Made by a program: the position numbers and the translations under genes
Notes under the pieces: model-generated
The model's input: the letters and a program-made list of their open reading frames with translations, nothing else
Database searches by the model: none
What the model was told of the DNA's origin: nothing
Assembly: GCA_019973155.2 (NCBI GenBank)
Contig: BPQB01000010.1
Span: 186,001-250,000 of the forward strand
Reading direction: 5' to 3'
Origin: Phanerochaete sordida
Lineage: Eukaryota > Basidiomycota > Agaricomycetes > Polyporales > Phanerochaetaceae
DNA: 64,000 bases
Part shown: positions 11,551 to 21,239 of the stretch, one piece after another
Layout: each line of letters starts with the position of its first letter
Position numbering within the stretch: position 1 is the first letter of the stretch

Positions 11551-12807
11551 ATGGTCCCCTTCCCACCAGAATTGCGCGACCTCGTCATCGACTGCCTCCG
11601 CAATGACACCGCCGCGCTGCGCGCATGCAGTCTCACCAGCAAAGCCTGGCTTCCCAGGGCGCGTCACCACCTCTTCCGTGCCGTCGAGGTCCATCCCGGG
11701 CGGCGCGGAGATGCGTTCAAAGCCCTCCTCCACGGCAGCCCGGAGATCGGGCGGTACATCCGCGAGATAGAGATCTCTGGCGTCGGCGACGAGACCGTCG
11801 TCCCAGAGGTCTCAGGCCGCTGGCCGACGCTCTTGACGCCCGCACAGCGCGCCGAGCAGGACACGCGCCCGGGCTACGTCCACCGCGCGGACATCTGGCT
11901 CGAGAGCGTGCTCCCGACGCCGCCGGGGGCCCTGGCGCGCGCCGTCTCCCTGCGGTTCTTCTCCCTGCCGATCACGCCACACTTCGCGGCGCTGCTTGCA
12001 GCCCACTTCAGCCAGGTCACCGGCGTCGACCTCGTGTCGTGTCGCGCAGAGACCTTTGGCGACTTGCTCTCGCTCCCCCGCGCGCTCCCCGACGTGCAAT
12101 GCCTCCGCATGGACGGCGTGAACTGGTACCGCCCTTCGTTCCGCAAGCCGGACGGCAGCGTCGTCCAGCGCCCGTGTTCGCTCAAGTCGCTCGTGCTGAC
12201 CGGGAAGATTGAAGCCGCGACCGTTGTGAACTGGCTCGTGGAGCAGAAGCGGTACGATGCGCTGACCACGCTCTCGTGCTATCTCTCAAGCGACGCAAGT
12301 GCGATCGCTGTGCAGAAGCTGATCGAGGCAGTCGGACCGGCACTCCATGAGCTCGCCGTGGGCTTCTCGGAAGTACGGGACCCAACAGGTGGGCCTTCTC
12401 GAGCTTCTTGGCCAATGGGGCTCTGACGTTCGCCAGTGGTGCTCAAGAACGCGGAGTTTACGCTGCAGCCGTTGACCGGCCTGCGCAAGTTGCACGTGCA
12501 GTGCATTAACGCCACGCGCTTCTGGGCGATCCCTTCGCTCTCCTGGATCCTCCTCTTGCTCTCAAAGGCCAACTCGGAACATCTTACCGAGCTGACGTTT
12601 TCAATCTCGTTCGCCGATCTCAAGGACAAGCTCAATCTTGAAGGCTTGTCCGTTATCCTCTCTAACCGACGTTATTCGGCTCTACGTGACCTGATATTCG
12701 AGGTAGAGGGCTCAAAGGGGCAATTAGACTTTATACAGGAGCGGCTCGATGCCCGGCTAGACATCAAGGGTGTTCGAATACGTCTCTGTCCGTTTGGGGA
12801 TTCCTAG
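11551..12807 (+). CDS. F-box domain protein (basidiomycete expanded type)
   Basis: Probable substrate receptor of an SCF ubiquitin ligase. The degenerate F-box is at the very N-terminus: FPPELRDLVIDCL, then ALRACSLTSKAWLPRARHHLF (residues about 4-45). The rest is a Leu-rich, LRR-like C-terminal region with no clear domain (LKSLVLTG, LTTLSCYLS, LTGLRKLHVQC), typical of the lineage-specific F-box families of Agaricomycetes. One intron near 12388-12436 joins VRDPT to VVLKNAEFTL. The stop is TAG at 12805-12807. The substrate is unknown. Confidence 0.75.
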
Positions 12808-12868
12808 GTCAATGTACACATTACTATCAACCAGTCTGCGTGTATAAATTACAATAGGACAATCGCTT

Positions 12869-14003
12869 TCATTCCTCTCTCTTGCGTTTCCCCAGTTCTC
12901 TAGCATCGTCTCCCGAACTCGCGTCGAAATCGATGGTATCCTCGAAGAGCGCGTCGACCTCGGCGTCGTCGTCCCGGGGCCCCTGCAGCGTGTCCGGCGC
13001 AGGCGCGTCCTCCTGCCCGATCCGCCGGAAGCGCATCGCACCGCTGTGCAGCGCATCCAGCACCGCCTGGTTCTGCGCCGCGCTGAGCAGCGACGGGTTC
13101 CGCACGGGCACGTCCGGCGGCCACCCGCGCAGCTCCACGCCGTACGCCGCCAGGTTCGCGTGGTTCGACCACTTCATCTCCGCCGTGCGCACGCCCGACG
13201 CCGCCCTGCCCCGCGCCTGTCAGCGCACACACGAGACGCACGTGTGAGGGAGCGACGCACCGCACCGCCGTGCGCACCGCGAGGTACACCTCCGCCTTCA
13301 GCGCGTTCGCAGGCGACTTCCGCAGCGCCGCGCCGCCCGCGGGCTGCACGCCGGGCGCCGCCGCGGGCTGGGGCGTCGGCTCTCGGGCGGACGTTGAGGC
13401 CCAGGGCACGGCCGTTGGTGTGGCGGATGCGTTTGTGCAATATTCCCTGAACGCACGCGCGCCGGGCTCGCCGCACCCGCGGTAGCCGCGCCAGAACTCG
13501 CGGCCGAGGAGCGTCCCGCCGAGGAAGCCCTGGTCGGAGGGGTCCCCTGGGTTCACAGCGAGGTAGAAGGATTGTAGGCCGCAGATGGTCTGCAGGTATT
13601 CGAGTTGTTGGGATATCGATCTGAGGACGTCTATTTCTATGCGAGTGTTAGTATCGATCCGGCTTGGTTGAGGTCCTGCAAGTTATTGAACACCACGCAC
13701 GATTGGCCTCATTATCAGCGTTGCCACTCTCGAACAGCGATTGACAGTGGAGTTGAGCCATCCGTTTCTTGATCTGTAGAATGACCAGAACCTGTCAAAT
13801 ACAGATTCCAGGGCCGGGAATATCTCACTGACATCCTCGTATGGTCGCCCTTCCCGCTGGGCAAAGGCCCGCATTTCGCGTAGGCTTTGTTCGTAAAAGA
13901 GCAGTAGCCTCTCTGCGAAGAGCGTGTCGTCCGGTGTATTGACAGTGGACTCCAGTCCGGTTACGCTACTACCACTGCCTGATCTTAAGAAGATGTGATC
14001 CAT
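12869..14003 (-). CDS. Hypothetical protein, unrecognised
   Basis: I do not recognise this family. The first exon (MDHIFLRSGSG...) has a helical segment with ERLLLFYEQSLREM and FDRFWSFYRSRNGW. An intron of about 60 nt (near 13636-13697) leads to IDVLRSISQQLEYLQTI and GLQSFYLAVNPGDPSDQ, then an aromatic/Gly-rich block LGREFWRGYRGCG. A Pro/Ala-rich linker follows, then an intron near 13200-13260. The last exon has EMKWSNHANLAAYGVEL, RGWPPDVPVRNPSLLS and an acidic tail ending in a basic KRKREE, which could be a nuclear signal. The exon frames join cleanly, so a real gene is likely. It ends only 61 nt from the convergent F-box gene. Confidence 0.55.
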
Positions 14004-14394
14004 GGTGTGCTCCCCCAAGCACAGCGGTCGATAGCCCAGGCAACCGTGAGGGTCGCACGCGCGACGAAGGGTCAGTTATGGCGCCCTGGGCACGTGCTTA
14101 TAATATTCTTGCGGTATGTAGGGGTCACTAAGCCTTTGCACGACAAACGTCAATTATTATGCATGAGTAGAATGAGAAAGATAATGCTGTACCATGCTTA
14201 GTAGTGGTAGTACTTGGTCAAGCCGTGTACGGGCGCTCTTCCGCCATGCGCCACAAAGTTCAGTCAGCTGCAGCTTGCTCTCGACGACGACCCTCACTTA
14301 CCAGCGTACGCCTTCCAGGATATGTCTGCGCTTCCCTCGGTGAGCCTGACATTATGGAGTGCCAGTATATGTTGATAGATCAGTGTGTAAGAAT
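14004..14394. promoter_or_regulatory. Divergent upstream region
   Basis: Lies between the hypothetical gene (-) and the BTB gene (+). AT-richer than its flanks. No recognised element. Confidence 0.3.
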
Positions 14395-16042
14395 ATGGAG
14401 GGTTCGGATGCCGCGTCAACCGATAACGGGAACGAGTGCAAGTCCTCGACTCAAGCCCCACAGAGAAAACACACAGCATCAGCTCCTTTCAACCAGCCTT
14501 CTGCAGATATCATCCTACGCAGCTCAGATAACGTTGACTTCTACGTACACAAGCTTATCCTTACCATCGCCTCGAAATTCTTTGGGGACATGTTCAGCTT
14601 GCCGCAGACCGCCACGGCGCACGATCCCCCTAAGCTGAATGAAGACGAGCTAGCACTGATCAACATGGAAGAAGACCAAAAGACGCTCGATTGCCTCTTG
14701 AGATGCTGCTACCCTGTCAAAAATCCATCTTTCCTCTTGGTGGCCGTCTTAGATCGTGTCCTCGCTGCAGCGATGAAGTACGATCTAGAGGTCGCCATCG
14801 AGTTCTCCCACGATTATCTCTATACCCAAGCAGTCGTGCAGCCATTACATGTTTACACTATCGCCTGCGCCTACAACCGCGAGTCGCTTGCACTTCGCGC
14901 CGCCATGTGCTGGAAGGAGTCAGCAGCAGTCGGGAGCGCCGACCTGTTCGAGCATGGCACATCGCGGCGGCCGCGGTTCGAGGGCACCCTGGCTGGCGTG
15001 AGCTATCTGCAAGACATGGGCGAGCGCATTACTGCGGGCTGCTTCTTCCGTCTCGTGCAGCACGCTCATGGGAACAGCCAGAGGTCATTCTGCAGGCAAT
15101 GGCAGCCTATCTCTTGGATTATTCGCCCTGCCGGAGAGGGCGACGATGTTGCCTCGCTATCCTGCCAGCACCCCTTCGACCGCCCCGACGCCGATCTCAA
15201 ATTGATGTCGTCCGATGGATTTACCTTCAAAGCACATCGAATAGTACTCGAGATGAACGTCACCCCTGAGTCTGGTCGCACCCTAGAGGACATGTTGTAC
15301 AACCCCGTCCATTCCACGCCCTCCGCAGAACATGGTCTGCCTACCTTTGCGCTGTCAGAAGACGGGGAATCCCTCGCGCTGCTCCTCCAGCTATGCTACC
15401 CTTCGCGACCTGGGACAGGAATGGCACAATGGAACTTTGATAAACTCCGAAGCTCTACTACGAAGGGAGTTATCCATTCCGCTCGCACTTACGGCCTCCT
15501 GACCATTGTCGAGACGTACAAGGCTCGGCTACTTGACAGCGCGAAGAGCGAGCCCTTCGTAATTTTCTTTCTCGCGCTGTCCTTCGGATGGTACGACATC
15601 GCCAAAATCGCAGCGCGAGAGCTTTGCTTCTTCCCTATCCACTCTGCGTACTGTCCTGAGATGGAGGACGTCCCAGCGAAGCACTATCATTACTTGCTCC
15701 AGTACCATCACAAGTGTCAGTCCAAGATACGTGAAACTGTCGCTTCAAAGTTTTACACACCATCCGCCTGGTTTCCACTGAATCGATTTGACTGGCTGGT
15801 GCTTCCCGAAATGACGGCTCGTCAAAGCGGAAACTCTCTATGGCATGCGCTCCTGGAAAAAGAGGTGGCCATTTCGAGGAAAACTGGAGGAAACAAATAC
15901 ACCTTAGACTGGAAGGCTATGGCTGACGCAAAATCGGCCATCGAGGGAGCAATCGAATCGACGCTCAACTCTGTGAGTATCTCCCCATTTTTTTGTGGTT
16001 AGCACTCACTGACATTGAATGCAGTTCGATATACCAGCCTGA
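14395..16042 (+). CDS. Protein with two BTB/POZ domains
   Basis: Basidiomycete BTB proteins are thought to be protein-interaction scaffolds, often cullin-3 adaptors; the partner here is unknown. The first BTB begins PSADIILRSSDNVDFYVHKLIL and continues ASKFFGDMFSLPQ, with the LLRCCYP turn near residue 95-105. A second, weaker BTB begins RPDADLKLMSSDGFTFKAHRIVL and has LLLQLCYPSRP at about residue 345. The C-terminal third is helical with no recognised motif. A 52-nt intron (15973-16024) joins the codon for Ser to FDIPA and a stop at 16040-16042. The first in-frame ATG is at 14395; upstream in-frame sequence lacks an ATG. Confidence 0.75.
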
Positions 16043-16190
16043 TCTGCCACTCACACAAGGCGGTCGGGAACACTTGGATGCGCGCAATGTAACTCTGACC
16101 TTGTTTTTTCCTTCAAAGACTGTGTTGTATTGTCAAGTTCGGAACGACACAAATGAGACTAATCAAGGTAGCTGAACGCATCCACGCCTA

Positions 16191-18496
16191 CTAGTGCGCG
16201 GCATCGCATTGCGTCTGCTGGTCGCCGCACGCCGCGACGGTCAGGTCGCCCTTGTTGCCGCTCGCGTTCGCCGCGTTCGCGCACTGGTTGTGCTGCACGT
16301 CGCACGACCGCGTGAGCGCGTCCGAGAGGTTGTTGAACGCCGAGTTGCCGTCGACCTGGAACTGGGCACCGGACGCTGTCACAGCGGGCGGGGTGACGCC
16401 GCCGAGCGCGCCGGTGAACGTCTGCAGGTTCTGGCCCGAGGTTGCCGCGGCGCTCGTCGCAGCAGCGGCAGCGGCAGAGGACGTCACGGCAGCCTTCGTC
16501 GTGGCGGCAGAGGTCGCAGCAGAGGTCGCGGCAGCGGTGGTAGATGCGGCGGCGGGCGCGGCGCTCGCGGAGGCGGCGTTGTCGGAGCCGGTCGCGCTGC
16601 CGGCGATGGGCTGGCCCTGGTCGTCGAGAGCAGTCACGGCAGCGAAGTTGGTGGTGATACCGAAGACAGCGTTGAAGGCGTCAGCCTGGGCGCCGGTCTT
16701 CGCAGTCTTGGTGTCGGCAGCGGTCTTCGCGGTCGCGCAGGTCGCCTTGGCAGTGGCGTCGGCACCGCAGCTGTTTACGAGCTGGTCGCACATGAACTGG
16801 GTGATGATGTCGATGTTCTGGGCAGATCCGTGGTTGTACGAGGCTAGCAAAAAACAAGGTCAGCTCTCAGTCAGTAGTGCGAAGGTATTGTGACATACTC
16901 TTGTCAACGGGCTCGAAGCTGGTTTCCTTCCTGTTGTCGAAGCCAGCACCGAACTCAATCTGCGGGACCGAGCAGCTGCCAAAGTTACCGATGCCGGAGC
17001 CGCTCGCGGCGGCGCTGGTCTGGACGGCAGCAGCGTTGGCGGTGGTGGAGGCCACAGCGGACTCGGTGGCAGACTCGGTGGCAGCGACAGATGACGCAGA
17101 CGCAGACGCGTCGGAGGAGCCGGTGGCGCTACCCGCGATGGGCTGGCCCTGGTCGTCGAGCGCGGTCACGGCGGCAAAGTTCGTGGTGATGCCGAAGACG
17201 GCGTTGAACGCGTCGGCTTGGGCACCCGTCTTCGCGGTCTTCGTGTCAGCGGCGGTCTTCGCGGACGCGCAGGTCGCCTTGGCGGTAGCATCGGCACCAC
17301 AGCTGTTCACGAGTTGGTCGCACATGAACTGGGTGATGATGTCGATGTTCTGCGCAGAGCCGTGGTTGTAAGAAGCTATGAGTGGTCGGTTAGTCCATCG
17401 GTGGAATATAGCAAGAGGATCAAAATGACGTACTCTTGTCGACGGGCTCGAAGCTGGTCTCCTTCCTGTTATCAAAGCCGGCACCAAACTCGATCTGCGG
17501 GACCGAGCAGCTACCGAAGTCGCCGATGCTTGCGGAAGAAGCGGTCGAGGTGGCCGCTGCAGCCGAAGATGACAAGGTAGCAGAAGCGACCTCCGTAGCA
17601 GCTGCCGACGCAGAGCTGACGGCAGTGACGGTTACAGTGACCTAACAAGTATGTCAGCGAGGCTGCGCCAGAAGTGCTGGATAACTGCTTACAATGCAAG
17701 GGTCGGCAGAAGAGCTGGCGACGACAGCCAAGTTGGCTGCTGAAGTTGCTGCAGCGCTTGCCGAAGCGGCGGTCGAGGAAGAGACAGCAGAGGACGCAAC
17801 GACAGAGGAAGCAGCAGCGGTAGAGTTCGAAGACGAGGAGCCCGACGTGCCGAAGGGGAATGTGTTCGCCTGGGAGCCCTTGGTCACAGACGCGCCGGTG
17901 GCGGGGTCGAAGAACAGGTTGGGATCGTTGGCGGGATCCTGGGCCTGTACCAAGCCGTTAAGCTCGGCGTTCTTCGGTGCCTTCTGGCAGAAGACGGAGT
18001 TCCGGTTCGTGGGCGGGTTGGTCGTGAAGTCCTGCGAGAGGAAGTCAGGATACTGAGTTTGTACATGCAAAGCATCGGCCTACGGGAGGAGTGTTCTTCT
18101 CGGCTTGACGGTACTCTACTGCTAGCGAAATCATGTTCGCTTTGGTGGCAGCGTCGAACTGCTGGGCAGCATCTGTTGATGTTCTATCAGCCTTTGGTAT
18201 TCTTTACACATGCAGAAATGCATACCGATAATGGAGTCGGCCATATCTTGCTGACTGCACTCGGGCTGAGCAGCGAGCAGAGGAGTGACGGCCTGGCCGG
18301 CGAGGTTGCCGCAGACCTGTCCCGGGCAGGCAGATGCTAGCTTGTTGAGGACATCCGGATGCTCCTGGCTGAAGCGACGAGGGTAGAGCTGCACGGAGCG
18401 CCCGTCCCTCTCGAGCCAGCGCGTGCGCGCGAAAGAAACGTCGGAGAGCGAGAGAAGGCTCAGCGCGACGAGAGTAAGCTGTGACTTGGAGAACAT
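16191..18496 (-). CDS. Secreted Ala/Ser-rich cysteine protein with duplicated module
   Basis: Signal peptide MFSKSQLTLVALSLLSLSDVSFA, then CPGQVCGNLAGQAVTPLL and PECSQQDMADSI. Later exons carry FDAATKANMISLAVEYRQA and NRNSVFCQKAPKNAELNGL, then a long Ala/Ser/Thr linker (probably O-glycosylated). Two near-identical modules of about 115 residues follow, each starting FGSCSVPQIEFGAGFDNRKE and containing SYNHGSAQNIDIITQFMC. After a second linker the C-terminal domain ends with CDVQHNQCANAANAS and CGDQQTQCDAAH. This layout resembles an abundant secreted protein family of wood-decay Agaricomycetes whose function I do not know. About six introns. The gene has a strong TATA element, which fits high expression. 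Stop at 16191-16193. Confidence 0.75.
16600..16986 (-). repeat. Intragenic module, copy 2
   Basis: Second copy of the same module, with its intron at about 16843-16900 in the same place (after the PVDK codons). This shows that exon, intron and exon were duplicated together. Confidence 0.8.
17131..17523 (-). repeat. Intragenic module, copy 1
   Basis: Encodes the FGSCSVPQ...QPIAG module including its internal intron (about 17376-17435). It is nearly the same in protein as copy 2 at 16600-16986 (one clear change, CASAKT versus CATAKT, in the main block), while third codon positions and the intron differ. Confidence 0.8.
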
Positions 18497-20232
18497 CTTG
18501 ATAGGTCTCAATAGGTGATAGTCAGGCGATCAAGGGAAGGGGAGATCTAGCTCCGGGGGTTGAAACGAAAGAGGGAAGGGGAAAGGGTGAAAGAATGTAG
18601 AGCAGCGACTGACACCTGGTCGAAGAAGGGGAAGGGGGCGGCCGTTCAACGAACCAACACACGTCTGAGAAGGAAGGAAAGGCAACAGCGAGGTGTTGAG
18701 GACTCTGCGGGCGGCGCCCCGGGGCTCTTTTATACTCGCCCACGGACCACAAGCCGACAGCAGCCGTTCCTGAGCATCTCGAGCCCATCGGGGCCGCTTC
18801 GCGATCCTTGATGTGATGAACTCGGTGCGGCCGTATCCCTGCGGACGGTCCCGTCGTCGTCCATACGGTTTTCCAGAAGGCCCGGAAAGGCAGGTGAGAA
18901 GGAATGAGCGCATCGTGGCGGCAGGCGTTGCGTAGTGACGACGGCACGGCTTGACGACGGGCCGGGGACAAAGGTTTTCTCTGCGGCAGGGGGAACTCAC
19001 TGCCAAGCAGGTGCACAAGGCACAGTGCGAACTGTCGTGGGACTTGTGTCAAACAAGACCTGGAACCATCATACGGCCAGTTATCGGAAGCAGCTCACTC
19101 ATCCATCGTTACGTTTCGCGCAGAGCTCCCGACGGCGAGATGGTCTTATTGGTTGAGAAAGGGAGGGTCGTAAATGTCCCTGGTAGCGTCGACGCTCATG
19201 GAAATCAGACATCTCATCTTACGCTCCACTCTACAAAGGAGTCGTTGCCCACTTACTCACCTTCGGTATCGTCGGGCACAATTAAATACTCATCGTAGAT
19301 CCATCTGTGTATTAGAGACGACAGAAGGGCTCTCATCGGTTACCGTTCCTACGGACTCGTCGTCAATGAATTCATATCGGAGAATAGGCACTTGCCTCAA
19401 CGAGTACGTCATCTAAGGTTGGCAATGTACCACAACTCATTTTAGTCGCCACGCATGTCAGGGCGGCCGTCTCGGTGGCGCCGTCCGACCTCTCGCGAGA
19501 CTACGAACGATCTGCTGTGGAGAATATTCGGCGGTAACGTTCGTAGGTGCTGCGCGCTGGCTAGATAGTTGCTAGCAGGAAATTGCACCGAAACAGCGTG
19601 CACGTTCACAGAGCAGCTTTGCACCCGGTGGTTGCTGAAATGCGCAAGGAGGAGCTCCTGATTCGAGGGCCTATCCCCAAGTAGGCCGAGGGCTGGTCGC
19701 AAGCGGGAGCGTCGTCGCTGTACTGTAGATCACAAAAGCGTCCGTGGAGGCATGGGCAGATACCAGGTCGCTTGGGTACCGCAAGGGGCGCGATATCGGG
19801 CGACACGGAACAGCGTGGTAGTAATGCGGCAGATCATTCCTACTCTACAGCGAAGAGGTAGATGATTTGTTCAGCATGAGCCGCATTGAAGGTGCAGTGG
19901 AATTGACGCACTGTGAGACGTCCTTAGAGCGAGCAGTCTGGACCAGTCCAGCATGCATCTAGATTAAAGTCTGGAGACGTCCAAAGGCCGACACGGGAAC
20001 GCGTCAAACCGGCCAGACGCGGCGCCTGGACTTCCTGCGAACATGGAGGCAGTTTGTTGAAGCCTGACGCAGGCAAAGCGGGTGCACAGATGTCGTTTTC
20101 AAAATGACCGGTCAGACCAGCAAGGCCGAGTAAGCACAAGAACGAAAGCGAAATGGATTGATCATAGCATTAGCCTGCAATTGTTCATCTATGACAATCT
20201 TCCGTGAAGCGCAAAGGCCCCTTATTCCGAAT
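18497..20232. other. 1.7-kb intergenic region with TATA element
   Basis: Upstream region of the secreted-protein gene and 3' flank of COX4. A minus-strand TATAAAAG lies at 18727-18734, about 230 bases upstream of the start codon at 18496. The rest (about 18.9-20.2 kb) shows no gene, repeat or RNA that I can support. Confidence 0.5.
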
Positions 20233-20836
20233 TTAGTGGTGGGCGTGAGCCTTCTGGTGGTTGAGGAGCTCGAGGTCGCCCTTGAAGTCGAGCTCGTAGA
20301 CTAGTAAGAAGCAGAGATTAAGATTAGGCAGCTTTGAAGAGATTTGCGACTCACCAGAGCCGCACTCTGGGCAGCGAGGACGCTCGTTGAGCTTGAGGGT
20401 CATCCAGTGAAGCTCGTGCGACTCGGCAGGGGAGCCGGTGCAGCCAATGATGCGGTTATCGTCCTGAAGACAATGCACACGACGGTCAGCACGACAATTC
20501 TCGCTGCGACGCGTCGAGCCGCGAACAACGTGCAGTACGGACCCAGGAGAGGACCTTGATTGGGTCCTTCATGGTGCCAATACGGCTGGAGTCCAGGGGA
20601 TCGTAGTCGAAGACCTTGGTGCCGGTCATCTCTCCAAGGACCTGGAGACGCTCGATACCGGTGGCATGGATGTCGTCGGTGGCCACGGTGCCGACGGGGG
20701 CACCAGGAGGGAAAAGCTCGGGCACGACTCCCTCCTTGTGCTCAGAGGCGCGGAGAGCAGAGACGGAGAAGGTGCGCGCCGCGGACTTGGAGGCGCGGGC
20801 AGCAGAGAAAGCGGGGCGAATGGCGGCGCGGAGCAT
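20233..20836 (-). CDS. COX4: Cytochrome c oxidase subunit 4 (mammalian COX5B type)
   Basis: Nuclear-encoded, zinc-binding structural subunit of respiratory complex IV. The N-terminus MLRAAIRPAFSAARASKSAA is a clear mitochondrial presequence. The mature part has ERLQVLGEMTGTKVFDYDPL and GTMKDPIKVLSW; an intron then leads to NRIIGCTGSPAESHELHW and ERPRCPECGS, and a last exon to VYELDFKGD. The zinc ligands (C of GCTG, H of ELHW, CPEC) are visible. Stop TAA at 20233-20235. Divergent from the exchanger gene. Confidence 0.93.
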
Positions 20837-21239
20837 GTTTTAGAACGGCGGTGACGAGCTGAACGATGTTGCGGGCGTTGCGGACAACGAGCTCGAGGGC
20901 AGGCGTGACGGTGACGAACGCGTCACGTCCGCCGTCCGCTATCTCCCGAAGCGCCGGATGCCGCGTTCGGCCTGATGGCTGCTTACCTAACTTGTCTTCT
21001 CGACGGAGGCGCTTGCCAGGAAAGGGAAGAAGGATGGGATGGCGCACGGCTAAACCAAGCGCTGGAGCTGAGACAGGCGAGAGAAGCACCAAGGTTGGTC
21101 TTCTAAACATATACCTCGAAATGCCGTCGCGTAAGTGGGCTCCTTCGTGCGCAGCTACCACCACCACGTCGGTCTTCACTGACCTCCATCTCCTCCCTGG
21201 CGGCAGGACGATTCCAGGTGCAACCACGCAGACACGACT
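20837..21239. promoter_or_regulatory. Divergent upstream region COX4 / CAX-like exchanger
   Basis: About 0.4 kb between divergent starts. No recognised motif. Promoter role inferred. Confidence 0.35.

Noticed and set aside
16194..16847. 217-codon plus-strand open frame
   Set aside because: Arg/Gly-rich antisense of the secreted-protein gene.
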